Part shown: positions 48,002 through 61,070 of the stretch, in pieces
How the letters are laid out: every line of letters starts with the position of its first letter
Numbering within the stretch: the stretch's first letter is position 1
Origin: Saccharothrix saharensis
Lineage (GTDB): Bacteria > Actinomycetota > Actinomycetes > Mycobacteriales > Pseudonocardiaceae
Assembly: GCF_006716745.1 (NCBI RefSeq)
Contig: NZ_VFPP01000001.1
Coordinates: forward strand, 5,343,386-5,407,385
Direction of reading: 5' to 3'
DNA length: 64,000 bases
Program-made: the position numbers and the translations under genes
The notes under the pieces: model-generated
What the model was told of the DNA's origin: nothing
Databases searched by the model: none
Seen by the model: only the letters and a program-made list of their open reading frames with translations

Positions 48002-48442
48002 TCAGCGAACTACGCGTCCTTCGCCGCGGTGCAGCTGGTCCAGGCTGGTGGCGAGGTCGTCACGGTCCAGCAGCGCCGCGTCGCTCAACCGCCGGTGCAC
48101 CTCGTCCAACAGCCCGCGGCTCTTGCCGGCGCGCCGCAGGTCCGACACGACGTGCAGCACCTCGTGCAGCCGCACGGCGTCCAGCAGCATCCGGGGCTCC
48201 TGGCTGTGGATGGCCAGCACGCCCTCGCGCGCCCACGCCTTGACCGTCTTCTCGGTCAGGTCGAGCAGCTCGCCGGCCACCACGGGCCGCACCGGCGGCG
48301 CCGTGCGCAGGGCCTTCGCCACCACGCCGTGCAGCTTGCGCCGCCGCTCGTCGTCCTCCGACAAGCTCGACGCGACCTCTTCGATCTCCTCGATCTGGTC
48401 GAACAGGTCGCGGATCCGCGCAGCCTCGGTGGCGACGGACAT
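48002..48442 (-). CDS. Small helix-turn-helix protein
   Basis: I chose ATG at 48440-48442 (MSVATEAARIRDLFDQIEEI), with GAGGAGG upstream, giving 146 residues. The N-terminal half is an acidic helix pair (EEVASSLSEDDERRRKLHG). The middle has a MerR/excisionase-like helix-turn-helix, LLDLTEKTVKAWAREGVLAI. The C-terminal half is helical. Its stop overlaps the next frame (TGATC). An antitoxin-like or regulatory role is plausible but unproven. Confidence 0.65.
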   Translation of the reverse strand: MSVATEAARIRDLFDQIEEIEEVASSLSEDDERRRKLHGVVAKALRTAPPVRPVVAGELLDLTEKTVKAWAREGVLAIHSQEPRMLLDAVRLHEVLHVVSDLRRAGKSRGLLDEVHRRLSDAALLDRDDLATSLDQLHRGEGRVVR

Positions 48443-48538
48443 GACGGGCCTCCTCGGGTCACTACCGAGTATCACCCGATTTTTCGGTAGTAGCAACGGT
48501 GGCCCCGCACCGGGGTGCGGGGCCACCGAGGGTGAAGA

Positions 48539-48823
48539 TCAGGACGAGAAGAACAACCCGCCCAGGCCGCGGTGCTTCCGGTGGCCGTAGTGGCCGCCGC
48601 CGTAGCCCCAACCCGGCTGCGGAGCCGGCTGCTGCACGTAGTGCACCTGCGCAGGAGGCGCGACGGGCGGCGGGGGCGGCGGAGCCATCTGCTGCTCGAG
48701 CCGGGTGATGGCCTCCAGCTCGCCGTAGTCGAGGAAGACCCCGCGGCAGCCATCGCACTGCTCGATGTGCACGCCCATGCGGTCGAAGGTGCGCATGTTC
48801 GCATGACACTTGGGACACTGCAT
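48539..48823 (-). CDS. TFIIB-type zinc-ribbon protein
   Basis: I chose ATG at 48821-48823 (MQCPKCHANMRTFDRMGVHI), giving 94 residues; the longer frame to 50347 is shadow of the phosphotransferase and rpsL regions. The zf-TFIIB pattern CPKC and CDGC, with VFLDYGELEAI after the second pair, is complete. A polyproline segment and a Gly/His/Tyr tail ending GGLFFSS follow. Small proteins of this family are widespread; their role is unknown. Confidence 0.85.
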   Translation of the reverse strand: MQCPKCHANMRTFDRMGVHIEQCDGCRGVFLDYGELEAITRLEQQMAPPPPPPVAPPAQVHYVQQPAPQPGWGYGGGHYGHRKHRGLGGLFFSS

Positions 48824-48861
48824 CGTGTGAGCCTCCTGCTCTTGACGCGATGGATTCGATA

Positions 48862-49731
48862 TTAGCCGCGCCGAATGGGTTCGTGTGTCGACACGATCCG
48901 GGCGCAAGCGTCGATCAGCGCTTCCTGAGCGTCGTTCAACCCGGTTCCGTCGCGCTCCGCAGCGGAAAGGGCACGCGCCGCCATCTGCACGACCAAAGCG
49001 CGCGCCGGAGCATCCAGCACCGACCACGGATCGGCCCGCGGCACGCCCGCGCCGCCCGAGTCCAGGTACGCCCCGAGCAGCCGGCCCCACGCCTGCGCGT
49101 CGAGCACGCCCGCCGCGTGCAGCGCGGCCGGCCGCGCCATGTCCCACGCCGGATCGCCCACGCCCAGGTCGTCGACGTCGATCAGCCGGTACCCGTCCCG
49201 CCGCACGAGTTGGCCCAGGTGCCAGTCGCCGTGGATGAGCGTGGTGCCGCCCGCCTCGAACTCCGGCAACGTCGCGAACGCCCGCCGCACGAGGTCGGCC
49301 GCGGGCGTGTGCAGCGCCAGGTCGCGCACGGCCCGCCGCATCCGGGGCACGGCGCCGGCGGCCGGCACGGGCGGCGCGAAGTCCGCCGAGGTGAACCGGT
49401 GCAGCGCGGCGAGCATCCGCCCGGCGGCCTCCATCGGCAGGTCCTCGGGCTCGCCCTGCGGCACCGGCGTGCCCATCGGCCACGCCGTCACGACCCGGCC
49501 GAGCACGACCGCGGGCGCCGAGCGGGGCGCGAGCAGCAGCCCGCCCAGCCGCGGGTCGGCGGCCAGCCGGAGCCGGGCGGTGAGCACGCCGAGGTCCGTG
49601 CCGCGCTCGTGCGCCTTGAGCACCACGTCCGCGACCCGGACCACGACGACGTCGCCGCGCACCGCGAGCACCTCGGGCGAGGCGTCGGCGGCCACCAGCG
49701 CCGCCATGCCCGCGATGAGATCGGAGTTCAC
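48862..49731 (-). CDS. Aminoglycoside phosphotransferase-family protein
   Basis: GTG at 49729-49731 (MNSDLIAGMAALVAADASPE) gives 289 residues and fits the family length; the frame extends to 50250 through the rpsL leader without coding character. The kinase core has the Brenner-like motif LIHGDWHLGQLV and the metal-binding LIDVDDLGVGDPAWD. The ATP-loop region is degenerate compared with resistance enzymes, so the substrate may be a metabolite rather than a drug. Confidence 0.82.
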   Translation of the reverse strand: MNSDLIAGMAALVAADASPEVLAVRGDVVVVRVADVVLKAHERGTDLGVLTARLRLAADPRLGGLLLAPRSAPAVVLGRVVTAWPMGTPVPQGEPEDLPMEAAGRMLAALHRFTSADFAPPVPAAGAVPRMRRAVRDLALHTPAADLVRRAFATLPEFEAGGTTLIHGDWHLGQLVRRDGYRLIDVDDLGVGDPAWDMARPAALHAAGVLDAQAWGRLLGAYLDSGGAGVPRADPWSVLDAPARALVVQMAARALSAAERDGTGLNDAQEALIDACARIVSTHEPIRRG

Positions 49732-49963
49732 CGGACCAGTGTGACCCGACTCGCGCCCGACCCCGCGTACGACTCGATCGAGTGAAATAGCGGTCACGTC
49801 GACCGGCGCGTCCGGCACATTCGTGCTGTCCTGAGCGGTGAGCGGCTCCGCCACGGCGGGGCTCGGCCGGCCGGCGGCTGCGAGGGCCGCCACCGATCCA
49901 CCCCCGCGATGGGCCCACGCCCACCACGTCGTCCGCGGGAGCAGGTTCGACGGTGGGGCCGTT

Positions 49964-49993
49964 TTGACCCGTGGGAACCAGGCGGGGTATCTT
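49964..49993 (+). promoter_or_regulatory. str operon (rpsL) promoter
   Basis: TTGACC (49964-49969), an 18-bp spacer and TATCTT (49988-49993) give a near-consensus promoter, with a predicted start near 50000 and a leader of about 245 bases before rpsL. The rest of the 512-bp gap between the phosphotransferase start and rpsL contains no gene. Confidence 0.7.
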
Positions 49994-50243
49994 TGGTACT
50001 CGTGCCCGACCCATGTCGGGCCGCTCCGCGTGCCTACGCGCCAGTGGTGCTGGAAAGCCGGCCGCGGTGACCTCCACGCGTAGGGGCATCCTGGGATGTC
50101 GCCTGCGGACCTGGGGCGCAGTGCACGCACTTTCGGCACCGCCGGAAGTGGCGACACGCCCGACCTCGGGTGCAGAGAGGGACCAAGTAAACAGGGCTCG
50201 TCGCCCACGCGGCGGGCACGTAAAGGGAAGAAGCAGCCGGCGT

Positions 50244-50618
50244 ATGCCAACGATCCAGCAGCTGGTCCGCAAGGGCCGGCAGGACAAGGTCGCCAAGCAG
50301 AAGACCGCGGCGCTCAAGGGCAGCCCGCAGCGGCGCGGTGTGTGCACCCGCGTCTACACGACCACGCCCAAGAAGCCGAACTCGGCGCTGCGCAAGGTCG
50401 CCCGCGTGAAGCTGACGAGCGGTATCGAGGTCACGGCTTACATCCCCGGTGAGGGCCACAACCTCCAGGAGCACTCGATGGTGCTCGTGCGCGGCGGTCG
50501 TGTGAAGGACCTCCCCGGTGTCCGCTACAAGATCATCCGCGGTTCCCTCGACACGCAGGGCGTGAAGAACCGCAAGCAGGCTCGCAGCCGGTACGGCGCG
50601 AAGAAGGAGAAGAGCTGA
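50244..50618 (+). CDS. rpsL: 30S ribosomal protein S12
   Basis: I chose ATG 50244 ([20 protein letters not shown]), giving 124 residues. [12 protein letters not shown] and [12 protein letters not shown] show the lysines that mutate in streptomycin resistance unchanged (sensitive type). S12 shapes the decoding centre. It shares one base with rpsG (TGATG). Confidence 0.97.
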   Translation: MPTIQQLVRKGRQDKVAKQKTAALKGSPQRRGVCTRVYTTTPKKPNSALRKVARVKLTSGIEVTAYIPGEGHNLQEHSMVLVRGGRVKDLPGVRYKIIRGSLDTQGVKNRKQARSRYGAKKEKS

Positions 50619-51088
50619 TGCCCCGCAAGGGACCGGCCCCGAAGCGGCCGCTGATCTCCGACCCGGTCTACAGCTCTCCGCTGGTGACCCAGCTCATCAA
50701 CAAGGTGCTGGTCGACGGCAAGCGCTCCGTGGCCGAGCGGATCGTGTACGGCGCCCTCGAAGGTGCCCGCGAGAAGACCGGCACGGACCCGGTCGTCACG
50801 CTCAAGCGCGCCCTGGACAACGTCAAGCCCGCGCTCGAGGTGAAGTCCCGCCGCGTCGGTGGCGCCACCTACCAGGTGCCGGTCGAGGTCAAGCCCGGCC
50901 GCTCGACGACCCTCGCGCTGCGCTGGCTGATCACCTTCTCCCGGCAGCGCCGTGAGAAGACCATGATCGAGCGCCTGATGAACGAGCTGCTCGACGCGAG
51001 CAACGGCCTCGGCGCGAGCGTCAAGCGCCGCGAGGACACGCACAAGATGGCCGAGTCCAACAAGGCCTTCGCCCACTACCGCTGGTGA
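50618..51088 (+). CDS. rpsG: 30S ribosomal protein S7
   Basis: The 156-residue protein starts [20 protein letters not shown] and carries the S7 signature ([24 protein letters not shown] region, then [18 protein letters not shown]). It organises the 3' major domain of 16S rRNA near the E site. Its start overlaps the rpsL stop by one base. Confidence 0.97.
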   Translation: MPRKGPAPKRPLISDPVYSSPLVTQLINKVLVDGKRSVAERIVYGALEGAREKTGTDPVVTLKRALDNVKPALEVKSRRVGGATYQVPVEVKPGRSTTLALRWLITFSRQRREKTMIERLMNELLDASNGLGASVKRREDTHKMAESNKAFAHYRW

Positions 51089-51094
51089 TGTGAC

Positions 51095-51124
51095 GCCCCG
51101 CCGGTCCCCGGGGACCGGCGGGGC
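51095..51124. terminator. 30-bp perfect palindrome between rpsG and fusA
   Basis: GCCCCGCCGGTCCCC (51095-51109) is followed directly by its exact reverse complement (51110-51124), starting 7 bp past the rpsG stop. In RNA it gives a very stable stem with a minimal loop. It probably causes partial termination or protects the upstream mRNA end, because fusA normally remains in the str operon. Confidence 0.75.
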
Positions 51125-51179
51125 TCTCCCAGCCCTAGTGAGCCTGCTACCAGCTAGCTCAAGACAGGGGAAGACACCC

Positions 51180-53282
<2,103 letters not shown>

Positions 53283-53360
53283 CCCCAACCGGAGCACCGC
53301 AGCACCACGCGGGCTCTCCGGGGGGATGCCCCGGGGTCCGCACAACCGACCCTGACGTGA

Positions 53361-53392
53361 AGCCCGGCGGGTGGGAACCCGCCCGCCGGGCT
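53361..53392 (+). terminator. Hairpin between fusA and tuf
   Basis: AGCCCGGCGGG (53361-53371) pairs perfectly with CCCGCCGGGCT (53382-53392), with inner GGG/CCC extending the stem, 30 bp before tuf. There is no T-run, so attenuation rather than full termination is likely. Confidence 0.6.
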
Positions 53393-53421
53393 AAGCAATA
53401 GAAGTCCAGGAGGACATTCCA

Positions 53422-54615
53422 GTGGCGAAGGCGAAGTTCGAGCGGACGAAGCCGCACGTCAACATCGGCACCATCGGTCACATCGACCACGGTAAGACGA
53501 CGCTGACGGCTGCCATCTCCAAGGTCCTGCACGACAAGTACCCGGACCTGAACCCCTTCACGCCGTTCGACCAGATCGACAAGGCGCCGGAGGAGAAGCA
53601 GCGCGGCATCACGATCTCGATCGCGCACATCGAGTACCAGACCGACAAGCGCCACTACGCGCACGTCGACTGCCCCGGTCACGCCGACTACATCAAGAAC
53701 ATGATCACCGGTGCGGCGCAGATGGACGGCGCCATCCTGGTGGTCGCGGCGACCGACGGCCCGATGCCGCAGACCAAGGAGCACGTCCTCCTGGCCCGCC
53801 AGGTCGGTGTGCCCTACATCGTGGTCGCCCTGAACAAGGCCGACATGGTGGACGACGAGGAGATCCTGGAGCTCGTCGAGCTCGAGGTCCGCGAGCTGCT
53901 CTCCGAGTACGAGTTCCCCGGTGACGACCTGCCGGTCGTCCGCGTCTCCGCGCTGAAGGCGCTGGAGGGCGACGCCGAGTGGGGCGAGAAGCTCATCGGC
54001 CTGATGGACGCCGTGGACGAGAACATCCCGGAGCCCGAGCGCGAGGTCGACCGGCCGTTCCTGATGCCGGTCGAGGACGTGTTCACCATCACCGGTCGTG
54101 GCACCGTGGTGACCGGCCGCATCGAGCGCGGCATCATCAAGGTCAACGAAGAGGTCGAGATCGTCGGCATCAAGGAGACCTCGAAGAAGACGACGGTCAC
54201 CTCGATCGAGATGTTCAAGAAGTTCCTCGACGAGGGTCGCGCCGGCGACAACGCGGCGCTGCTGCTGCGCGGCATCAAGCGCGAGGAGGTGGAGCGCGGC
54301 ATGGTGATCGTGAAGCCGGGCACCACGACCCCGCACACCGAGTTCGAGGCGCAGGTCTACATCCTGTCGAAGGACGAGGGTGGCCGCCACACGCCGTTCT
54401 TCAACAACTACCGCCCGCAGTTCTACTTCCGCACGACCGACGTGACCGGCGTCGTGACCCTCCCCGAGGGCACCGAGATGGTCATGCCGGGCGACACCAC
54501 GTCGATGGCCGTGAAGCTGATCCAGCCGATCGCCATGGACGAGGGCCTGCGGTTCGCCATCCGCGAGGGTGGCCGCACCGTCGGCGCGGGTTCGGTCACC
54601 AAGATCATCAAGTGA
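53422..54615 (+). CDS. tuf: Elongation factor Tu
   Basis: The 397 residues start at GTG 53422 ([20 protein letters not shown]), with AGGAGG upstream. G motifs are [17 protein letters not shown] and NKAD. The effector loop region [10 protein letters not shown] is intact. It delivers aminoacyl-tRNA to the ribosome. Confidence 0.98.
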   Translation: MAKAKFERTKPHVNIGTIGHIDHGKTTLTAAISKVLHDKYPDLNPFTPFDQIDKAPEEKQRGITISIAHIEYQTDKRHYAHVDCPGHADYIKNMITGAAQMDGAILVVAATDGPMPQTKEHVLLARQVGVPYIVVALNKADMVDDEEILELVELEVRELLSEYEFPGDDLPVVRVSALKALEGDAEWGEKLIGLMDAVDENIPEPEREVDRPFLMPVEDVFTITGRGTVVTGRIERGIIKVNEEVEIVGIKETSKKTTVTSIEMFKKFLDEGRAGDNAALLLRGIKREEVERGMVIVKPGTTTPHTEFEAQVYILSKDEGGRHTPFFNNYRPQFYFRTTDVTGVVTLPEGTEMVMPGDTTSMAVKLIQPIAMDEGLRFAIREGGRTVGAGSVTKIIK

Positions 54616-54680
54616 CCTGGCTCTAACTTCCACCCCCCGATTTGGTCTGCGCACCCCGGTGTGCGACCATTGACGGGTTG

Positions 54681-54730
54681 CTCGTCGGGGCGGCCGGTTC
54701 GAGTTCTGGACTCGGCCGCCCCGCCACGAG
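54681..54730 (+). terminator. Terminator after tuf
   Basis: GGGGCGGCCG (54687-54696) pairs with CGGCCGCCCC (54713-54722), and outer CTCGT/ACGAG bases extend the stem. It ends the str operon 65 bp past the tuf stop. Confidence 0.75.
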
Positions 54731-54826
54731 CGGGGTTTGATCGAGCAAGACAATCCCACAGGTTTCATCAGTGGGACCGGTCTATGCGTTGGGGCGCGAC
54801 ACGCCCGACCGCGTGGACCGGGCACC

Positions 54827-54855
54827 GTGACACCGCTCGGTGTCAATCCTGAATA
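54827..54855 (+). promoter_or_regulatory. Possible S10 operon promoter
   Basis: GTGACA (54827-54832), a 17-bp spacer and TGAATA (54850-54855) form a fair promoter about 90 bp before rpsJ. The match to consensus is moderate and other arrangements are possible in this 327-bp gap. Confidence 0.4.
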
Positions 54856-54942
54856 GGGGGCGGAGCGCGCCGGAGGTCACGTGACCTCGTGCAAGGTGCC
54901 CGCACCGCAGCGGTACTAGAAGCAGAGGAACGGCAAGCCATC

Positions 54943-55248
54943 ATGGCGGGACAGAAGATCCGCATCCGGCTCAAGGCCTACGACCACGAGGCGATCGACG
55001 CGTCCGCGCGCAAGATCGTCGAGACCGTGACGCGCACCGGCGCTCGGGTCGTCGGGCCTGTGCCGCTGCCCACTGAGAAGAACGTTTACTGCGTCATCCG
55101 CTCGCCGCACAAGTACAAGGACTCGCGCGAGCACTTCGAGATGCGCACGCACAAGCGTCTGATCGACATCCTCGACCCGACGCCGAAGACGGTGGACGCG
55201 CTCATGCGCATCGACCTGCCGGCGAGCGTCGACGTCAACATCCAGTAA
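54943..55248 (+). CDS. rpsJ: 30S ribosomal protein S10
   Basis: I chose ATG 54943 ([20 protein letters not shown]), giving 101 residues, the normal length. The S10 signature VRTHKR-like [20 protein letters not shown] is present. S10 also binds NusG/NusB in antitermination. It is the first gene of the S10 operon. Confidence 0.97.
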   Translation: MAGQKIRIRLKAYDHEAIDASARKIVETVTRTGARVVGPVPLPTEKNVYCVIRSPHKYKDSREHFEMRTHKRLIDILDPTPKTVDALMRIDLPASVDVNIQ

Positions 55249-55300
55249 GCGTTGGACGCGGCAGTGTTGATCCCATTTGGGGCGGAGAGTAACGAGACCC

Positions 55301-55951
55301 ATGTCTGACAGGCAGGTTAAGGGCCTCCTGGGCACCAAGCTCGGCATGACTCAGGTCTTCGACGAGAACAACCGGATCGTTCCGGTGACCGTCGTCAAGG
55401 CCGAGCCGAACGTGGTCACCCAGGTTCGGACCCAGGAGAACGACGGCTACTCGGCCGTGCAGCTGGCCTTCGGCGCGATCGACCCGCGCAAGGTCAACAA
55501 GCCCGTCGCGGGCCACTACGCCAAGGCGGGCGTCACGCCCCGCCGCCACCTGGCGGAGCTGCGCACCACGGACGCGTCCGAGTACACGGTCGGCCAGGAA
55601 GTCACCGCCGAGGTCTTCGAGGCCGGCGCGGTGGTCGACGTGGTCGGCACCAGCAAGGGCAAGGGCACCGCGGGTGTCATGAAGCGCCACGGCTTCCGCG
55701 GCCTCGGCGCGAGCCACGGCACGCAGCGCAAGCACCGCTCGCCGGGTTCCATCGGCGGCTGCGCCACGCCCGGCCGCGTGTTCAAGGGCCTGCGGATGGC
55801 GGGCCGGATGGGCCACGTGCGGGTGACCACCCAGAACCTCAAGGTGCACCGCGTGGACGCCGAGTCCGGCCTGCTGCTCATCAAGGGCGCCGTGCCAGGC
55901 CCCAAGGGCGGCACCGTGTTCATCAAGACCGCTGCGAAGGGTGGTGCCTGA
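55301..55951 (+). CDS. rplC: 50S ribosomal protein L3
   Basis: I chose ATG 55301 ([20 protein letters not shown]), giving 216 residues. It includes the long basic extension [20 protein letters not shown] that reaches the peptidyl-transferase centre, and [20 protein letters not shown]. It is followed by rplD after 2 bp. Confidence 0.97.
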   Translation: MSDRQVKGLLGTKLGMTQVFDENNRIVPVTVVKAEPNVVTQVRTQENDGYSAVQLAFGAIDPRKVNKPVAGHYAKAGVTPRRHLAELRTTDASEYTVGQEVTAEVFEAGAVVDVVGTSKGKGTAGVMKRHGFRGLGASHGTQRKHRSPGSIGGCATPGRVFKGLRMAGRMGHVRVTTQNLKVHRVDAESGLLLIKGAVPGPKGGTVFIKTAAKGGA

Positions 55952-55953
55952 TC

Positions 55954-56646
55954 ATGACTTCCGTTGAGATCCGCACCCCGGCCGGCAAGGCCGACGGCAA
56001 CGTCGAGCTGCCCGCCGCGATCTTCGACGCGCAGGCGAACGTGGCGCTGCTGCACCAGGTCGTCGTGGCCCAGCTGGCCGCGGCCCGCCAGGGCACGCAC
56101 GCGACCAAGACCCGCGGCGACGTCCGCGGTGGTGGCAAGAAGCCGTACCGGCAGAAGGGCACCGGCCGCGCCCGCCAGGGCTCGACCCGCGCGCCGCAGT
56201 TCGCCGGTGGTGGCGTCGTCCACGGCCCGCAGCCGCGTGACTACAGCCAGCGCACCCCCAAGAAGATGAAGGCCGCCGCCCTGCGTGGTGCCCTCTCCGA
56301 CCGGGCGCGTGCCGGCCAGGTCCACGTGGTGACGAGCTTCGTCGAGGGCGACACGCCGTCGACCAAGTCGGCCCGCAAGGTGCTGGAGTCGGTGACCGAG
56401 GCGCGCCGCGTGCTGGCCGTGCTGCTGCGCACCGACGAGGTTTCGTGGGTCAGCCTGCGCAACCTGCCGCACGTGCACATCATCGCGCCGGACCAGCTCA
56501 ACACCTACGACGTGCTGGTCAACGACGACGTGGTGTTCACCAAGGACGCGCTCGACGTGTTCCTGGCGAGCAAGGCCCAGCACGGGCAGGGTTCCGCCGA
56601 GGCCACCGCGACGTCGTCCGACGCCGACGAGGAGGCCGCGAAGTGA
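55954..56646 (+). CDS. rplD: 50S ribosomal protein L4
   Basis: The 230-residue protein starts [20 protein letters not shown]. It has the exit-tunnel loop ([20 protein letters not shown], then [17 protein letters not shown]) and an acidic tail. Its last codons overlap rplW by GTGA. Confidence 0.97.
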   Translation: MTSVEIRTPAGKADGNVELPAAIFDAQANVALLHQVVVAQLAAARQGTHATKTRGDVRGGGKKPYRQKGTGRARQGSTRAPQFAGGGVVHGPQPRDYSQRTPKKMKAAALRGALSDRARAGQVHVVTSFVEGDTPSTKSARKVLESVTEARRVLAVLLRTDEVSWVSLRNLPHVHIIAPDQLNTYDVLVNDDVVFTKDALDVFLASKAQHGQGSAEATATSSDADEEAAK

Positions 56647-56942
56647 TCCCCGACCACCGGGACATCCTGCTCGCGCCGGTCATCTCCGAGAAGTCCTACG
56701 GGCTGCTCGAGGAGAACAAGTACACCTTCGTGGTGGCTCCCGGCTCGAACAAGACCCAGATCAAGATTGCCGTGGAGAAGGTCTTCGGCGTCAAGGTCGT
56801 CAGCGTCAACACGATCAACCGCCAGGGGAAGCGCAAGCGGACCCGCACGGGATACGGCAAGCGCAAGGACACCAAGCGCGCCATCGTGACGCTGTCCGCC
56901 GAGAGCAAGCCGATCGAGATCTTCGGCGGCCCGGCCGCCTGA
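56643..56942 (+). CDS. rplW: 50S ribosomal protein L23
   Basis: I chose GTG 56643, in the GTGA overlap with rplD, giving 99 residues ([20 protein letters not shown]). The loop [19 protein letters not shown] reaches into the exit tunnel. L23 is the docking site for trigger factor and SRP. Confidence 0.96.
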   Translation: MIPDHRDILLAPVISEKSYGLLEENKYTFVVAPGSNKTQIKIAVEKVFGVKVVSVNTINRQGKRKRTRTGYGKRKDTKRAIVTLSAESKPIEIFGGPAA

Positions 56943-56964
56943 TGACGACGAGGACTGCGTAGAG

Positions 56965-57798
56965 ATGGGCATTCGCAAGTACAAGCCGACGACCCCCGGT
57001 CGTCGCGGTGCGAGCGTCTCCGACTTCGCCGAGATCACTCGGACGACGCCGGAGAAGTCGCTGATCCGCCCGCTGCACGGCCGTGGTGGTCGCAACGCGT
57101 CGGGCAAGATCACGACGCGGCACAAGGGTGGCGGTCACAAGCGGGCCTACCGCCTGATCGACTTCCGCCGCACCGACAAGGACGGCGTGCCGGCCAAGGT
57201 CGCGCACATCGAGTACGACCCCAACCGCACCGCGCGCATCGCGCTGCTGCACTACTTCGACGGCGAGAAGCGCTACATCATCGCCCCGTCGAAGCTCCAG
57301 CAGGGCGACGTCGTGGAGAACGGCCCCAAGGCCGACATCAAGCCGGGCAACAACCTGCCGCTGCGCAACATCCCCGTCGGCACGGTGGTCCACGCGATCG
57401 AGCTCCGCCCCGGCGGCGGCGCGAAGATCGCCCGCTCGGCCGGTGCCAGCGTGCAGCTCGTCGCCAAGGACGGCCCCTACGCCCAGCTGCGGATGCCCTC
57501 GGGCGAGATCCGCAACGTGGACGTCCGGTGCCGCGCCACGGTCGGCGAGGTCGGCAACGCCGAGCACCAGAACATCAACTGGGGCAAGGCCGGCCGCATG
57601 CGGTGGAAGGGCAAGAAGCCCACCGTCCGCGGTGTCGCCATGAACCCGGTGGACCACCCGCACGGTGGTGGTGAGGGCAAGACCTCCGGTGGTCGCCACC
57701 CGGTGAACCCGGCCGGCAAGCCCGAGGGTCGCACCCGCCGCCGCAAGCCAAGCGACAAGCTCATCGTCCGGCGTCGTCGCACCGGTAAGAAGCGCTGA
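56965..57798 (+). CDS. rplB: 50S ribosomal protein L2
   Basis: The 277-residue protein starts [20 protein letters not shown] and carries [20 protein letters not shown] with the conserved histidine region needed for peptidyl transfer, and a basic C-terminus. It is followed by rpsS after 18 bp. Confidence 0.97.
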   Translation: MGIRKYKPTTPGRRGASVSDFAEITRTTPEKSLIRPLHGRGGRNASGKITTRHKGGGHKRAYRLIDFRRTDKDGVPAKVAHIEYDPNRTARIALLHYFDGEKRYIIAPSKLQQGDVVENGPKADIKPGNNLPLRNIPVGTVVHAIELRPGGGAKIARSAGASVQLVAKDGPYAQLRMPSGEIRNVDVRCRATVGEVGNAEHQNINWGKAGRMRWKGKKPTVRGVAMNPVDHPHGGGEGKTSGGRHPVNPAGKPEGRTRRRKPSDKLIVRRRRTGKKR

Positions 57799-57816
57799 GC
57801 AGGGAGGGAGTGAAGG

Positions 57817-58098
57817 ATGCCTCGCAGCCTTAAGAAGGGCCCCTTCGTGGACGACCACCTGCTCAAGAAGGTGGACGTCCTCAACGAGTCGGGCAAGAAG
57901 ACCGTCATCAAGACCTGGTCCCGCCGGTCGACGATCATCCCCGACATGTTGGGCCACACGATCGCGGTGCACGACGGCCGCAAGCACGTGCCGGTGTTCG
58001 TGACGGAGGCGATGGTCGGGCACAAGCTCGGCGAGTTCGCCCCGACCCGCACGTTCAAGGGCCACATCAAGGACGACCGGAAGTCGCGCCGTCGCTAG
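57817..58098 (+). CDS. rpsS: 30S ribosomal protein S19
   Basis: The 93-residue protein starts [20 protein letters not shown]. The signature [20 protein letters not shown] is followed by [12 protein letters not shown]. It binds the 16S rRNA head with S13. Confidence 0.97.
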   Translation: MPRSLKKGPFVDDHLLKKVDVLNESGKKTVIKTWSRRSTIIPDMLGHTIAVHDGRKHVPVFVTEAMVGHKLGEFAPTRTFKGHIKDDRKSRRR

Positions 58099-58133
58099 GC
58101 GACGAACTAGAGGAAGAGCAAGGGGAAGCAGCG

Positions 58134-58549
58134 ATGAACGCCCGTAACGAAGCCGAAGCGCCGGAGTTCCCGCGCGCCGTGGCTCGGGCTCGCTACGTCC
58201 GTGACACGCCCATGAAGGTGCGTCGCGTCGTCGAGCTCATCAGGGGTCGTAGCGCCAGCGAGGCCCTGGCCGTGCTCCAGTTCGCGCCGCAGGCGGCATC
58301 TGAGCCGGTCCGCAAGGTGCTGCAGAGCGCCGTGGCCAACGCCGAGAACAACCTGTCCCTGGACCCCGACACCCTGTGGGTGTCGAAGGTCTACGTGGAC
58401 GAGGGTCCGACCCTCAAGCGGTTCCGCCCGCGCGCCCAGGGCCGCGCCTACCGGATCCGCAAGCGGACGAGCCACATCACCGTCGAGGTGGAGAGCCGTC
58501 CGAAGAAGACCAGCGCGAAGGCCGGCGCTGACAGGAAGGGGGCTCGGTA

Positions 58550-58550
<1 letters not shown>
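58134..58550 (+). CDS. rplV: 50S ribosomal protein L22
   Basis: The 138-residue protein has a short acidic N-terminal extension, then [20 protein letters not shown] and the tunnel-lining hairpin near [20 protein letters not shown]. Macrolide-resistance positions look ordinary. Its stop overlaps the rpsC GTG by one base. Confidence 0.96.
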
Positions 58551-59368
<818 letters not shown>

Positions 59369-59371
59369 GTC

Positions 59372-59791
59372 GTGCTCATCCCGCGCAGGGTTAAGCACCG
59401 CAAGCAGCACCACCCCGGACGGTCCGGTGCTGCCAAGGGCGGCACGAGGGTCACCTTCGGCGAGTACGGCATCCAGGCTCTGGAGCCCGCCTACGTGACC
59501 AACCGGCAGATCGAGTCGGCTCGTATCGCGATCACCCGGCACATCCGCCGCGGTGGCAAGGTCTGGATCAACATCTTCCCGGACCGCCCGCTGACCAAGA
59601 AGCCCGCCGAGACCCGCATGGGTTCCGGTAAGGGTTCGCCGGAGTGGTGGGTGGCCAACATCAAGCCGGGTCGGGTGCTCTTCGAGATGAGCTTCCCGAA
59701 CGAGGCTGTGGCCCGCGAGGCGCTGCGTCGCGCGATCCACAAGCTCCCGATGAAGTGCCGCATCGTTACGCGTGAGGGTGGTGAGTTCTGA
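59372..59791 (+). CDS. rplP: 50S ribosomal protein L16
   Basis: The 139 residues start at GTG 59372 ([20 protein letters not shown]). Signatures are GRKVWI-like [20 protein letters not shown] and [20 protein letters not shown]. It is one base overlapped with rpmC (TGATG). Confidence 0.97.
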   Translation: MLIPRRVKHRKQHHPGRSGAAKGGTRVTFGEYGIQALEPAYVTNRQIESARIAITRHIRRGGKVWINIFPDRPLTKKPAETRMGSGKGSPEWWVANIKPGRVLFEMSFPNEAVAREALRRAIHKLPMKCRIVTREGGEF

Positions 59792-60039
59792 TGGCAGCGG
59801 GTACCACCGCTTCCGAGCTGCGTGAGCTCACCGAGGAAGAGCTCGTGCTGCGCCTGAGGGAGGCGAAGGAGGAGCTGTTCAACCTCCGCTTCCAGATGGC
59901 CACCGGGCAGCTCGACAACAACCGCCGCCTGCGCACGGTCCGGCACGAGATCGCCCGGATCTACACCGTGATGCGGGAACGGGAGCTGGGCCTGTCGGTC
60001 TCTCCCGACGCGGTTTCCACTGGTGAGGGTGCGGCATGA
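59791..60039 (+). CDS. rpmC: 50S ribosomal protein L29
   Basis: The 82-residue helical protein ([20 protein letters not shown]) has the two-helix core ending in [20 protein letters not shown] and a short extra tail. It overlaps rpsQ by ATGA. Confidence 0.95.
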   Translation: MAAGTTASELRELTEEELVLRLREAKEELFNLRFQMATGQLDNNRRLRTVRHEIARIYTVMRERELGLSVSPDAVSTGEGAA

Positions 60040-60317
60040 GCGAGAACAACGAAGTGACTACCGAGGTTCGCAACGACCGCAAGGTCCGCGAGGGCTACGT
60101 CGTGTCCGACAAGATGGACAAGACGATCGTGGTGGCGGTCGAGGACCGCAAGAAGCACCGCCGGTACTCGAAGGTCATGCGCTCCACCACCAAGGTGAAG
60201 GCGCACGACGAGCAGAACACCGCCGGCGTCGGCGACCGCGTCCTGCTGATGGAGACGCGGCCGTTGTCGGCCACCAAGCGCTGGCGCCTCGTCGAGGTCC
60301 TCGAGAAGGCCAAGTAG
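60036..60317 (+). CDS. rpsQ: 30S ribosomal protein S17
   Basis: The 93-residue protein has an OB-fold core [20 protein letters not shown] and the [20 protein letters not shown] signature. ATG 60036 overlaps the rpmC stop. Confidence 0.96.
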   Translation: MSENNEVTTEVRNDRKVREGYVVSDKMDKTIVVAVEDRKKHRRYSKVMRSTTKVKAHDEQNTAGVGDRVLLMETRPLSATKRWRLVEVLEKAK

Positions 60318-60384
60318 CCAGTCGTTCGACCGAGCCCGTCAGGTCGGAAATCTGGCGGGCCAGGAATGGTCAAGGAGCAGGTAA

Positions 60385-60753
60385 GTGATCCAGCAGGAGT
60401 CGCGGCTGCGCGTCGCCGACAACACCGGTGCGAAGGAAATCCTCTGCATCCGTGTTCTCGGTGGCTCGGGCCGCCGCTACGCGGGCATCGGGGACATCAT
60501 CGTCGCGACGGTGAAGCAGGCCATCCCCGGTGCCGGCGTCAAGAAGGGCGACGTCGTCAAGGCGGTCATCGTCCGCACCGTCAAGGAGAAGCGCCGTCCC
60601 GACGGCTCTTACATCCGGTTCGACGAGAACGCCGCGGTGCTCATCAAGAACGACAACGAGCCGCGGGGCACCCGCATCTTCGGCCCGGTCGGTCGTGAGC
60701 TGCGCGACAAGAAGTTCATGAAGATCATCTCGTTGGCGCCGGAGGTGCTCTGA
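60385..60753 (+). CDS. rplN: 50S ribosomal protein L14
   Basis: The 122 residues start at GTG 60385 ([20 protein letters not shown]), with GGAGCAGG upstream. [20 protein letters not shown] and [20 protein letters not shown] are typical. A 67-bp gap separates it from rpsQ. Confidence 0.97.
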   Translation: MIQQESRLRVADNTGAKEILCIRVLGGSGRRYAGIGDIIVATVKQAIPGAGVKKGDVVKAVIVRTVKEKRRPDGSYIRFDENAAVLIKNDNEPRGTRIFGPVGRELRDKKFMKIISLAPEVL

Positions 60754-60755
60754 CC

Positions 60756-61070
60756 ATGAAGGTGAAGAAGGGCGACACCGTCGTGGTTATCGCCGGCAAG
60801 GACAAGGGTGCTCGCGGCAAGGTCATCCAGGCCTACCCCGCTGAGAACCGCGTCCTGGTCGAGGGCGTCAACCGCATGAAGAAGCACACCCGGATCACGC
60901 AGACCGAGCGCGGCGCGCAGTCGGGCGGCATCGTGACCCAGGAGGCCCCCATCCACGTGTCCAACGTGATGGTGGTCGACTCGGACGGCAAGCCGACCCG
61001 TGTGGGCTACCGGACGAACGACGAGGGCAAGCGGGTCCGCATTTCCCGTCGTAACGGGAAGGACATCTGA
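60756..61070 (+). CDS. rplX: 50S ribosomal protein L24
   Basis: The 104-residue protein starts [20 protein letters not shown], a KOW motif. It nucleates large-subunit assembly. It shares one base with the rplE start (TGATG). Confidence 0.97.
   Translation: MKVKKGDTVVVIAGKDKGARGKVIQAYPAENRVLVEGVNRMKKHTRITQTERGAQSGGIVTQEAPIHVSNVMVVDSDGKPTRVGYRTNDEGKRVRISRRNGKDI

Noticed and set aside
48824..50347. Extension of the zinc-ribbon protein to 602 residues
   Set aside because: The extra 508 residues are an out-of-frame translation of the phosphotransferase gene and of the rpsL leader complement; the zinc ribbon starts cleanly at 48823.
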